Source of the DNA: Lysobacteraceae bacterium
Lineage (GTDB): Bacteria > Pseudomonadota > Gammaproteobacteria > Xanthomonadales > Xanthomonadaceae
Length of the DNA stretch: 64,000 nt
Direction: 5' to 3'
Assembly (NCBI GenBank): GCA_026005075.1
Contig: BPKJ01000004.1
Span: 255,501 to 319,500, forward strand
Shown here: piece after piece, positions 48,650 through 56,644 of the stretch
How the letters are laid out: every line of letters begins with the position of its first letter
Numbering within the stretch: position 1 is the stretch's first letter
Program-made: the position numbers and the translations under genes
The notes under the pieces: generated by a model
The model's database searches: none
Told to the model about the DNA's origin: nothing
What the model saw: the letters and a program-made list of their open reading frames with translations, nothing else

Positions 48650-48655
48650 ATTCTA
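48650..48655 (-). promoter_or_regulatory. Putative -10 TAGAAT for the small-membrane-protein operon
   Basis: TAGAAT on the minus strand (48655-48650), 29 bases before the ATG at 48620. No clear -35. Confidence 0.4.
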
Positions 48656-48672
48656 GTCCGCTCGAGGCCCGC

Positions 48673-50109
48673 TCACAGCACCGGGGAGAACAGACGCGCC
48701 ACCGCCTCGACCAGACGGCGCAGCGGTCCGATCCGGCGCGGCAGCGTGACCGGCCGGCTGCGCTCCAGATCGGCTTCGATCCGCCCGGCCAGCCCGGCGA
48801 CGAAGCCGCGGTCGTAGACGGCCAGGGCGGCCTCGAAATTGAGACGGAAGCTGCGTGGATCGAAGTTCGCGGTACCGAGGATGGCCAGGTCCTGATCGAC
48901 CAGAAGCAGCTTGGCGTGCAGCATCGAGGGCAGGTACTGCCAGATCCGTACGCCCTGCGCGAGCAGCTCGTCGAAGTAGGAGCGACCAGCATGGTCCACC
49001 AGCCGCGCGTCCGACCGGCGTGGCACCAGCAGCCGCACGTCCACCCCGCGCAGGGCGGCATTGCCGAGGGCGAGCAGCGCGGCCTCGCCCGGGATGAAGT
49101 AGGGCGTGACCAGCCACACCCGTTCGCGGGCATCGTGGATGGCCTGCACGAAGGCGCGGTGGATCACCTCGAGCTCGCTGTCCGGCCCGGAGGCCAGCAA
49201 CTGGACCGGCACCGGCCCGCAAGGCAGGTCCGGGAACAGCGCCCGCTCGGGGAGGGTGCGGCGGGTCGCGTACAGCCAGTCCTCCGCGAACAGGGACTGC
49301 AGCCAGCCCACCGCCAGCCCCTCGAGACGCAGGTGGTAGTCGTGCCAGGCCCTGGGATGGTGGCGGGCATCGACCTGCCGGCACAGGTTGATGCCACCCA
49401 GGAACCCGACCCGGCCGTCGATCACCGCCAGCTTGCGATGGGTGCGCAGGTTGAGCAGCGGCCGCAGCAGGCGGGCGCGGAAGGGGTGGAAGAAGGCCAC
49501 CTCGCCTCCTGCCTGCCGCAAGGGCCGGAGGAAGCGCCGCCCGACCCTCGGCGAGCCCAGCGCATCCACCAGCAAGCGCACCCGGACCCCGCGTCGCGCG
49601 GCGGCGACCAGCGTATCGCGCACGCGGGTTCCCACCGCGTCCGGTTCGAGGATGTAGTACTCGAGGTGGATGTGATCGACCGCGGCCTCGAGGGCCTCGA
49701 TCAGCGCATCGAGCTTGCGGGAACCGCCCACCAGCAGGTCCAGGCGGGTGGCGCTGGTCACCGGCATGCCGGTGGCGTTGCGGACCAGGTCGGCCAGCCC
49801 TCGCTTGCGTCGCGGCAGGCCCTCGTGCGCTCCCGGATCGCCCCTGGCCCGCTCGGCCTGCAGGCGTCGCAGCCGCTTCCTGCGCAGCCTCTGCCGTCGG
49901 ATCTTCTGCGGCCCGAGGAAGAAATACACCACGAAGCCCAGCAGCGGCAGCCACGCGAGGGTCAGGATCCAGGCCAGGGTGGACAGCGGGGAGCGCTTCT
50001 GCAGGACGATCCAGACCGACAGCACCAGCAGGTACAGGCTCCAGGCCAGGGCAAGATGCTGCTGCAGCCACTCCGGCAGCACGCCGGACCACCCCGCCAT
50101 CATGGGCAT
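48673..50109 (-). CDS. cls: Cardiolipin synthase, ClsA-type (phospholipase D family)
   Basis: A 478-residue inner-membrane enzyme that makes cardiolipin from two phosphatidylglycerols. Two N-terminal membrane segments (about 15-35 and 45-62, WILTLAWLPLLGFVVYFFLG), then two HKD motifs: HRKLAVIDGRVGFLGGIN (about 224) and HAKLLLVDQDLAILGTANFD (about 397). A TTG 18 bases upstream (50127) is open but the ATG at 50109 (MPMMAGW) fits better; the SD is weak. It has a basic patch RRQRLRRKRLRRLQ after the membrane part. Divergent from the hydrolase gene. Confidence 0.93.
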   Translation of the reverse strand: MPMMAGWSGVLPEWLQQHLALAWSLYLLVLSVWIVLQKRSPLSTLAWILTLAWLPLLGFVVYFFLGPQKIRRQRLRRKRLRRLQAERARGDPGAHEGLPRRKRGLADLVRNATGMPVTSATRLDLLVGGSRKLDALIEALEAAVDHIHLEYYILEPDAVGTRVRDTLVAAARRGVRVRLLVDALGSPRVGRRFLRPLRQAGGEVAFFHPFRARLLRPLLNLRTHRKLAVIDGRVGFLGGINLCRQVDARHHPRAWHDYHLRLEGLAVGWLQSLFAEDWLYATRRTLPERALFPDLPCGPVPVQLLASGPDSELEVIHRAFVQAIHDARERVWLVTPYFIPGEAALLALGNAALRGVDVRLLVPRRSDARLVDHAGRSYFDELLAQGVRIWQYLPSMLHAKLLLVDQDLAILGTANFDPRSFRLNFEAALAVYDRGFVAGLAGRIEADLERSRPVTLPRRIGPLRRLVEAVARLFSPVL

Positions 50110-50168
50110 GGCCCTTCGCCCTGCCAACCGGGCCTGCTAGGCTGGCCGCGCGCGCGCGGAGGCATGCG

Positions 50169-51059
50169 ATGACGTGGGTGGACGTCCAGGACAACCGGAT
50201 CCGGGTGCGTGGCTATGGGCGGGGAACACCGGTCCTGCTGCTCCATGGGCTGGGTTCGAGCGGGGCGGACTGGGCGTTCCAGATTACACCGCTGGCCTCG
50301 CACTTCCACGTGCTGGCCGCCGACCTTCCCGGCTGCGGCGAATCCCCGGCCCTGTCGGTGCACGCAAGCATCGGCGCCTTCGCCGCACTGCTCTGGCAAG
50401 TGCTGGACCGTCTGCACTGCGCGCGGCCCATGCTGGTCGGGTTCTCGCTGGGCGGGGCGGTGGCCCTGGAGATGGCCCTGCAAAGGCCCGAGTCCTGCCA
50501 GCGCCTCGTGACCATCAACAGCCTGCCCAGCTACCGGGTCGATCACTGGCGCAAGGCCCTGGAGCTGCATGCCCAGCTTGCGATGGTGCGCGTGCTGGGC
50601 CTGCCGCGCACCGCCCGCATCGTTGCACGCAGGCTGTTTCCGCACCCCTGGCAGGCGCCCATGCGGGCCCGCGTCGAGAAGGTGGTCGGGGAGCAGAATG
50701 CCGACGCCTATCTGCGCCTGGCCCGTGCCCTCGCCGCATGGTGTGCCGCGGACCGGATCCAGCACCTGCGCTGCCCGATGCTGATGCTCGCCGGCGAGCA
50801 CGACTACACCGGCATCGAGGAGAAGCGGCGCTGGGCCGGTAGGCTCGGCGCGCAGTTCCGCCTCGTCGAGGGCTCGGGCCACGGCACCCCCTTCGATGCC
50901 ATCGAGGATTGCAACCGCGCCCTGCTCGCCTTCCTGGCCGGCGGCGAGGCCCCCGAGGGCCTGCGCGCCGATCCGCCGGAGGCGGCGCCCGCCGCAGCCC
51001 CGCGCTTGCCGCCCGAGGTCCCGCTCGGACTTGGGCGGCCTGCCGACCTGTTCGCCTGA
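50169..51059 (+). CDS. Alpha/beta-fold hydrolase
   Basis: A 296-residue enzyme. HGLGSSGADWAFQI oxyanion region (about 26-40), the nucleophile elbow GFSLGGAVALEM (Ser about residue 93), acid residue in LAGEHDYTG (about 217), and the histidine in EGSGHGTPFDA (about 238). The C-terminal 45 residues are Pro/Ala-rich and lack domain character. The catalytic Ser rules out the Asp-nucleophile of OleB. Substrate unknown. A TAGGCT hexamer and a GGAGG lie shortly upstream of the ATG. Confidence 0.88.
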   Translation: MTWVDVQDNRIRVRGYGRGTPVLLLHGLGSSGADWAFQITPLASHFHVLAADLPGCGESPALSVHASIGAFAALLWQVLDRLHCARPMLVGFSLGGAVALEMALQRPESCQRLVTINSLPSYRVDHWRKALELHAQLAMVRVLGLPRTARIVARRLFPHPWQAPMRARVEKVVGEQNADAYLRLARALAAWCAADRIQHLRCPMLMLAGEHDYTGIEEKRRWAGRLGAQFRLVEGSGHGTPFDAIEDCNRALLAFLAGGEAPEGLRADPPEAAPAAAPRLPPEVPLGLGRPADLFA

Positions 51060-51091
51060 TCCCCCTGCCTGCCCGCCAATGGAGCATTGTG

Positions 51092-51587
51092 ATGTCCGCA
51101 CCGCCGACGACCGTCCGCCCCGCGAGCCACCACGACCTTCCACCCCTGGTCGCCTTCGCCTGCGCCATGGCCCGGGAAACCGAGGGCAAGCAGCTCGATC
51201 CCGATGTGGTCCGCGCCGGCATACGGGCCGTGCTCGACGCGCCGTTCCCGCGGACGCTATCTGGTCGCCTGCCGCGGCGACGAGCCGGTCGGTGCGCTGA
51301 TGCTCACCTACGAGTGGAGCGACTGGCGCTGCGGCGACTGGTGGTGGATCCAGTCGGTCTACGTGGCGCCTGCGGCCCGCCGCAGCGGCGTGTTCTCGGC
51401 CCTCTACCGGGAGGTCCGCCGCCAGGCGGCCTCACGCGCCGATGTCTGCGGCATCCGCCTCTACGTGGAGCAGGACAACCGCATCGCCCAGCGCACCTAT
51501 CTGGCGCTCGGCATGCGCGACGCCTCCTACCGGGTCATGGAGGAGGCCTTCGCCTGGGCCGAGGCGCGGGTGGGGAAAAACACCTGA
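51092..51587 (+). CDS. GNAT family acetyltransferase (apparent frameshift)
   Basis: N-terminal half MSAPPTTVRPASHHDLPPLV... is in one frame from ATG 51092 (SD GGAG). After VRAGIRAVLDAPF it continues in another frame with GRYLVACRGDEPVGALMLTYEWSD, then IQSVYVAPAARRSGVFSALY (the acetyl-CoA-binding V-x-P-x-x-R-x-x-G-V motif) and VCGIRLYVEQDNRIAQRTYLALGM. One surplus C in the CCC run 51247-51249 restores about 164 residues. Substrate unknown. Without correction only the C-terminal part (51204-51587) would be called. Confidence 0.8.
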
Positions 51588-51666
51588 GCGCTGGCCGGAC
51601 CGCCGAACCCGACGGTATGCTTGGTGCCCTTGCGGCAACGGGCCGCTGCTTCCAACGGAGGCCGAC

Positions 51667-52008
51667 ATGCTCGACCAGGACGACGACAGCGCCCTGCTGC
51701 GGCGCCAGAAGCAGTTCCTGCAGCAGGTCGAATTCGAGCTGCGCCGGATCAACCGCCGCATCATCCACGAGCACATCCCCGAGCTGAACCGTGACCGCTT
51801 CGTGGCCCTGGCCGGCTTCGTGGCGGAGATCCGCTCGCGCTACCTGCGCGCCGCGCTCGCGCTGTCCGCGTTCAGGCCCGGCAGCGCCGAGGCCGAGGAT
51901 GCTTTGGCCGCGCTGGAGAGGGAGCGCCGCTCCTTCGAGGAGTGCGTCGCCGCCTTCGCGGCGCTGGAGCGCGCCATCGAGCAGGGCTATGTCGACATCC
52001 AGCGCTGA
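51667..52008 (+). CDS. Helical protein of unknown function upstream of motA
   Basis: A 113-residue soluble, mostly alpha-helical protein (RRQKQFLQQVEFELRRINRR, AEAEDALAALERERRSFEEC, FAALERAIEQGYVDIQR). No domain recognised. It is 54 bases before motA, same strand, so could be co-transcribed with the stator genes. A TATGCT hexamer upstream (51614-51619) may be the -10 of the unit. Not identified; role in motility is only inferred from position. Confidence 0.65.
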   Translation: MLDQDDDSALLRRQKQFLQQVEFELRRINRRIIHEHIPELNRDRFVALAGFVAEIRSRYLRAALALSAFRPGSAEAEDALAALERERRSFEECVAAFAALERAIEQGYVDIQR

Positions 52009-52062
52009 CAGCCGGACCGCAGACAAGGGTCCGCGGACTGAAACCGAAGGAGGAAGCCGTCC

Positions 52063-52917
52063 ATGATGGTGATCATCGGCTGGGTGGTGGTGATGGCCGC
52101 AGTCTTCGGCGGCTTCGTCATCTCCGGCGGCCACATCGGGGCGCTGGTCCACCCCGTCAAGCTGATGATGATCGTCGGCGCGGCGGTGGGCGCCTTCATC
52201 GCCGGCTGCACGCCGGCCACGCTCAAGGCGGTCCTGCGCAGTGCTCCCGGTGCGTTCAAGGGCCCGAAGTACACCAAGGCCATGAACACCGACATCCTCT
52301 GCCTGCTCTATGACCTCCTGAACAAGGCGCGCAAGGAAGGCATGATCGCCATCGAGGCCGAGATCGAGAACCCCGAGGGCAGCGCGATCTTCGGCAAGTA
52401 CCCGAATGTGGTGGCCGACCACCACCTCATCGAGTTCATCTGTGACTACCTGCGCATGATGGTCTCGGGCTCGATGGACCCGAACGACCTCGAGGACCTG
52501 ATGAACGCGGAGATCGAGACCCACCATCAGGAAGGCCACCTCCCGATCTCGATGATGACCAAGCTCGGCGACTCCATGCCGGCCTTCGGCATCGTCGCTG
52601 CGGTGATGGGCATCGTGATCACCATGGGCTCGCTCAACGAGCCGCCCGAGGTTCTCGGCCACATGATCGGCGCGGCGCTGGTGGGCGCCTTCGTCGGCAT
52701 CCTGTTCGGCTACGCCATCGTCGGCCCGATCCCTTCCGGCATGGAGCAGAAGCTCACGGAGTCCTCCAAGGCCTTCGAGTGCGTCAAGGAGGTCCTGCTC
52801 GCCAGCCTCTCCGGGGCCTCGCCGGCGGTGGCGGTCGAATACGGCCGCAAGGTCCTTTTCTACGACGTGCGCCCCTCGTTCCAGGAACTGGAAGCCGCGA
52901 TCAAGGGCCAGCGCTGA
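52063..52917 (+). CDS. motA: Flagellar motor stator protein MotA
   Basis: A 284-residue inner-membrane protein with four membrane segments (about 3-22, 30-48, 170-192 and 200-222). The cytoplasmic loop includes the charged residues that contact FliG (RKEGMIAIEAEIENPEGS, with the conserved Arg90/Glu98 neighbourhood). PAFGIVAAVMGIVITMG and GAALVGAFVGILFGYAIVGPI are the typical TM3/TM4. Start ATG 52063 follows GGAGGAA. Forms the H+ channel with MotB. Confidence 0.96.
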   Translation: MMVIIGWVVVMAAVFGGFVISGGHIGALVHPVKLMMIVGAAVGAFIAGCTPATLKAVLRSAPGAFKGPKYTKAMNTDILCLLYDLLNKARKEGMIAIEAEIENPEGSAIFGKYPNVVADHHLIEFICDYLRMMVSGSMDPNDLEDLMNAEIETHHQEGHLPISMMTKLGDSMPAFGIVAAVMGIVITMGSLNEPPEVLGHMIGAALVGAFVGILFGYAIVGPIPSGMEQKLTESSKAFECVKEVLLASLSGASPAVAVEYGRKVLFYDVRPSFQELEAAIKGQR

Positions 52918-52938
52918 CCGCGCGCAGGAGCCGGGAGC

Positions 52939-53913
52939 ATGGCGAAGAACGACCAGCCGGTCATCATCAAGAAGGTCAAGAAGGTGTCCGGGCACGGCGG
53001 ACACCACGGCGGCGCGTGGAAAATCGCCTATGCCGACTTCGTGACCGCGATGATGGCCTTCTTCCTGCTCATGTGGCTGCTGGCGGTGGCCGACCAGGAC
53101 GTCAAGCGTGGCATCGCCGACTACTTCAACAATCCGCCGGTGCGCCTTTCTCTGATGGGTGGCAAGGCGGTCGGCGAACAGACCCGGCCGCTGCCCGGTG
53201 GCGGCGAGGATCTGTCCCGCAAGGAAGGCGAGAAGCGTCGCGGCAGCGATGCCAGTCCCACTGACCCGATCAAGGCGAAGGAGGCCGCACGGCAGGCCGA
53301 GCGCGAGGCTCTGGAGAAGCTCAAGGAGCGGATCGCCGCCGCGATCGACCAGATTCCCTCGCTGCAGCCGTACAAGGGCCAGCTGCTGCTCGACCTGACG
53401 TCCGAGGGTCTGCGGATCCAGGTCGTCGACCAGGAAAGCCGGCCGATGTTCGACCAGGGTCGCACGCAGCTCAAGCCCTACGCCGCCGAGATCCTCCGCG
53501 AGCTCGCCAAGCTCATCAACGCCACCGAGAACAAGATCAGCATCTCCGGGCACACCGATGCCACCGCCTTCGTCGGCGGTGAGGCGGGCTACAGCAACTG
53601 GGAGCTTTCCAACGACCGCGCCAACGCCGCGCGCCGCGCGCTGGTCGCCGGCGGACTGGACCCCAAGCGGGTGATGCGCGTGGTGGGGCTGGCCGATACC
53701 GTGCCGCTCGACCGCGAGAACCCCGAGAACCCGCAGAACCGTCGCATCTCGATCGTGGTCATGAACAAGGACCTCGAGAAGGCGATCAGCGCCGGCGAGG
53801 GCGAAGTCCATGGCGCCGGCGCCGACGAGGGCGAAGGTGCGGCGGCGGAGGCCACCGAACCGGCGCCAGACACGGCGAACGGCGCCGCGGACGAGCACGC
53901 TCCCGGCGGATGA
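52939..53913 (+). CDS. motB: Flagellar motor stator protein MotB
   Basis: A 324-residue protein: N-terminal KKVKKVSGHGGHHGGAWKIA, the membrane helix YADFVTAMMAFFLLMWLLAV with the proton-accepting Asp33, a plug/linker region, and an OmpA-like peptidoglycan-binding domain (about 145-285, SISGHTDATAF, NWELSNDRANAARRALV, NRRISIVV). The C-terminal tail is Ala/Glu/Asp-rich. 21 bases after motA. The stop overlaps the start of the following methyltransferase-like gene by 4 bases (ATGA). Confidence 0.96.
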   Translation: MAKNDQPVIIKKVKKVSGHGGHHGGAWKIAYADFVTAMMAFFLLMWLLAVADQDVKRGIADYFNNPPVRLSLMGGKAVGEQTRPLPGGGEDLSRKEGEKRRGSDASPTDPIKAKEAARQAEREALEKLKERIAAAIDQIPSLQPYKGQLLLDLTSEGLRIQVVDQESRPMFDQGRTQLKPYAAEILRELAKLINATENKISISGHTDATAFVGGEAGYSNWELSNDRANAARRALVAGGLDPKRVMRVVGLADTVPLDRENPENPQNRRISIVVMNKDLEKAISAGEGEVHGAGADEGEGAAAEATEPAPDTANGAADEHAPGG

Positions 53914-54686
53914 GCCCGCCCGCCCCATGGTCGCTGCTGGCACGCGCCCTCGCCTGCCAGGTGGCCGGGGCGCTGGCTGCCCTGGCCGTCCATCAGGCGG
54001 GGTGGCTGCATGGCTGGCCGCTGCTCGGCATCGCCTCGCTGGGCGCAGGGTTTTGTGCATGGCGGATGCGGCTGCCGCGCTGGTGGTGGGTGATCGGCGC
54101 GGCGTTCCCACCCGCAGCCGCAGGGGTTGCAGCCCTGCAGCTTCCCGCCGAGTGGTTCGCCGCAGCCCTCGTGGCCAGCCTGCTCCTGTTCGGTACGGTC
54201 ATGGCCAGCCGGGTGCCGCTGTGGCTGAGCGGGAGGCGCGCGCGCGATGCGTTGACCGGATTGCTGGACGAACTGTTTCCGGAGCGAAGCGACCTTCGCG
54301 CGATCGACCTTGGCGGCGGGCTGGGCGGCCTGCTGCTGACCCTGTGGCGCAGCGGTCGATGCCGGCACTGCGCCGGCATCGAATGGGCGCCGCTGCCCTA
54401 CCTCGTCGGCGGGTTGCGCCTGCGGCTGGCCGGTTTTCCGGGCACATGGCGCTTCGGGAGCCTGTGGCGGGTCGATCTTGGCGAGTACGACCTCGTCTAT
54501 GCCTTCCTCTCGCCGGCCGCGATGCCCCGGCTGTGGGACAAGGCGGCCCGCGAGATGCGTGCGGGTAGCTGGCTGATCAGCTACCGCTTCGCCGTTCCCG
54601 GCGTTCCGCCCGACCGCCGGCGGGCGGTGGGCGACGACCCCGAGGACGCCCTGCTGCTGTGGCGCATGCCCAGGCAGCGACGCTGA
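53910..54686 (+). CDS. Membrane-anchored class I SAM-dependent methyltransferase-like protein
   Basis: A 258-residue protein: three or four hydrophobic segments in the first 110 residues (SLLARALACQVAGALAALAV, WVIGAAFPPAAAGVAALQL, FAAALVASLLLFGTVMAS), then a soluble methyltransferase fold with motif I AIDLGGGLGGLLL (about 130-142), motif II-like CAGIEWAPLPYL, and LGEYDLVYAFLSPAAMPRLW. Methyl acceptor unknown. It overlaps motB by ATGA, so is translated after motAB. Confidence 0.75.
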   Translation: MSPPAPWSLLARALACQVAGALAALAVHQAGWLHGWPLLGIASLGAGFCAWRMRLPRWWWVIGAAFPPAAAGVAALQLPAEWFAAALVASLLLFGTVMASRVPLWLSGRRARDALTGLLDELFPERSDLRAIDLGGGLGGLLLTLWRSGRCRHCAGIEWAPLPYLVGGLRLRLAGFPGTWRFGSLWRVDLGEYDLVYAFLSPAAMPRLWDKAAREMRAGSWLISYRFAVPGVPPDRRRAVGDDPEDALLLWRMPRQRR

Positions 54687-54706
54687 AGCCGCAGCGGACC
54701 TCAGCG
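54681..54706. terminator. Small hairpin built from two convergent stop codons
   Basis: CGCTGA (54681-54686, TGA stop of the methyltransferase gene) pairs with TCAGCG (54701-54706, TGA stop of the minus-strand gene), loop 14 bases. Similar arrangement to 7827-7850. Confidence 0.4.
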
Positions 54707-55585
54707 CTCGGCGGCGCGCTCCACCGGCAGGGAGCTCGGACCCGCACGCTCCAGCTGCTCGCGAGGCCGTCCACCCTCGACCAGTCCCACCCGCTGCACC
54801 GGCACACCATGCGCGGCGAGGATCGCCACCAGCTGCTCCAGCGCCGCGCGGTAGGCACGGAAGCTGCCTTCTGCGCCCAGCGCTTGCCAGGCCGTCTCGT
54901 CGGCCTCGATCACGCGCACCCGTCCACGCTCCTGCACCGCTGTCAGCCCGTCGGGCCGTTCCAGCCATTCCAGCGTGGCGGGCGCGAGCAGTGCGGCCTC
55001 GACCAGACGCCAGGCATCGGCCAGCCCGAAATGCTCGTACTGGGCACAGGTGAGCGCGCACAGATCATGCAGACTCAGGTAACGCACGTGCTCCAGCGCC
55101 AGTCCAAAGGCCTCGCCCGCTTCGAGCGCCGTCTCCGCCGAGGCCATCCCGGTCTCGAGCAGATCACGCTCCATGCACTGCGCGACCGCATCGACCTGCT
55201 CGGCCGGCCCGACGAGCGTGAACGGGAGCAGGCGCAAGGCGCCCTGCGCGAAGGCGGGGTCGGGCTGCAGCGCGGGCACCGGCATCCGGCCTTCGCAACC
55301 CCCCACCGCGATCACCCTGCCTCCGGCGCGACCGGGCGTCCCCTCGGCAAGGGCCGCCAGGGCCGCGTGCACCGGCCAGCCCGGCCGCAAGAGCTCGGCC
55401 GGATCGAACAGCGCGGCGGCAAACACGCCATCGAGCGCCTCGGCGCCCGGCAGCAAGCACGCCAGATCGCGGGCCATGCCCGCTGCGAGACGCTCGGCCG
55501 CCTCACGGCCGATCACCCACCGTGGGCCACCCCCGGGTCCGACCTCCAGGGCAAGGGCACCAAAACAGTGCATGCGGCTCGACAC
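54701..55585 (-). CDS. Conserved-looking protein of unknown function
   Basis: A 294-residue soluble protein, mostly helical with a beta-rich start (MHCFGALALEVG...GGGPRWVIG). Alternating Gly/Ala/Leu; three cysteines at GGCEGRMPV, VAQCMERDL and LCALTCAQYEHF. No known motif recognised. The GTG start at 55585 has AGGAG 8 bases upstream; the internal ATG 55573 is the alternative. It is divergent from the LpxL-superfamily gene (72-base gap). Function not assigned. Confidence 0.6.
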   Translation of the reverse strand: MSSRMHCFGALALEVGPGGGPRWVIGREAAERLAAGMARDLACLLPGAEALDGVFAAALFDPAELLRPGWPVHAALAALAEGTPGRAGGRVIAVGGCEGRMPVPALQPDPAFAQGALRLLPFTLVGPAEQVDAVAQCMERDLLETGMASAETALEAGEAFGLALEHVRYLSLHDLCALTCAQYEHFGLADAWRLVEAALLAPATLEWLERPDGLTAVQERGRVRVIEADETAWQALGAEGSFRAYRAALEQLVAILAAHGVPVQRVGLVEGGRPREQLERAGPSSLPVERAAER

Positions 55586-55657
55586 GGACGGCTCTCCTGA
55601 TGCTGCGACAGGGCGGGTACAGTATCAGCCCGTCCCCTCCTCGTCCCGGTTCCCGCC

Positions 55658-56545
55658 ATGGCTGTGTTCCGCTGGCTGGCGGTCGAGATCCGCTGCCTTC
55701 TCGAACTCTACCTGCTGCCCGGCCTCTGCGTGGTCCTGCCCTGGTCGCTGGGCTACCGCTGGCTGCGCCTGTGCGCCCGCTGGGGCTGGCTGTTCGGGCC
55801 CGAATGGCGGGCGGCCCTCGCACAGGCCCGGCAATGGATCGATGTCGGCGAAGAGGCGCGTTGGGCCCACGCCTACCGCACCTGCCGGCTGGTCGATCAT
55901 GCCGATTTCTGGCTGTCGCGTACCCGCTCGCGGCGTTGGCTGGCACGCCATGTGGACGTGCTGGGGAACTGGCCGCGGACGGACGCCGCCGCGGTCGGCG
56001 TGTTCTTCCACTGGTGCGCGGGGATGTGGGCCGTGCGCGCGCTGCACGCCGCAGGCCCTTCGGCGGCGGTGCTGGCAGGGCGTTTCAGCAGGCGCTCCAT
56101 GGGCGCGTCCTGGCTGGCCTACCTCTACGGCCACCTGCGCCTTGCCGAACTGGCGCGGGCCGGCGGCCGCCCGCTGATCTTCGCGCCCGGTTCGGTACGG
56201 CAGGCGCGGGCCGAACTTGCGGCGGGCAACTGGGTGATCGGCACACCGGACGTGCCGCCCACCGAGACCCGACTGGCCCGCCCGGTGCGTCTCTGGGGGC
56301 GGCCGGCGCGCTTCACCGAGGGATTGCTGCGCATCGCCCGCGAGGCAGGCGTGCCGGTCGTGGTGTTCACGCTCGGCCTCGATCTTGCGAGCGGCCGCCG
56401 TGACCTGCGCATCGAAGGGCCGCTCGACCCGCAGGATCCGGCCCTGCTGCAGCGCATCGCCAGCCAGTGGGAGGCGCTGATCCGGGAGAAACCCTGGGGC
56501 TTCACGCTCTGGCCCATGATGCCGGCCTATTTCACCGAGGACTGA
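55658..56545 (+). CDS. LpxL/HtrB-superfamily (LABLAT) acyltransferase-like protein, catalytic acid replaced
   Basis: A 295-residue protein with N-terminal membrane anchor (LLELYLLPGLCVVLPWSLGY). The region corresponding to the HX4D/E motif reads GVFFHWCAGMWAV (His about 118), so the acid at position 5 is Met. Other superfamily features are present: GRFSRRSMGASWLAYLYGHL, LIFAPGSVRQARAEL, GIP-like VVVFTLGLDL, WGFTLWPMMPAYF. Probably lipid-related; activity may be changed or lost, unlike the LpxL-like enzyme at 24448. A TACAGT hexamer about 40 bases upstream may be the -10. Confidence 0.72.
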   Translation: MAVFRWLAVEIRCLLELYLLPGLCVVLPWSLGYRWLRLCARWGWLFGPEWRAALAQARQWIDVGEEARWAHAYRTCRLVDHADFWLSRTRSRRWLARHVDVLGNWPRTDAAAVGVFFHWCAGMWAVRALHAAGPSAAVLAGRFSRRSMGASWLAYLYGHLRLAELARAGGRPLIFAPGSVRQARAELAAGNWVIGTPDVPPTETRLARPVRLWGRPARFTEGLLRIAREAGVPVVVFTLGLDLASGRRDLRIEGPLDPQDPALLQRIASQWEALIREKPWGFTLWPMMPAYFTED

Positions 56546-56644
56546 ACGCCAGGACCCGGTGCGTTGCGCGTGGCGATGACCGGCCGCAGCGGGCGTCCGC
56601 TCGCGCTATGATCGGGGCCTGATCCGAAGCCGAGCCTGCGAGCA

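Noticed and set aside
50169-51059. OleB beta-lactone decarboxylase
   Set aside because: It has a Ser nucleophile elbow (GFSLGG) whereas OleB uses Asp.
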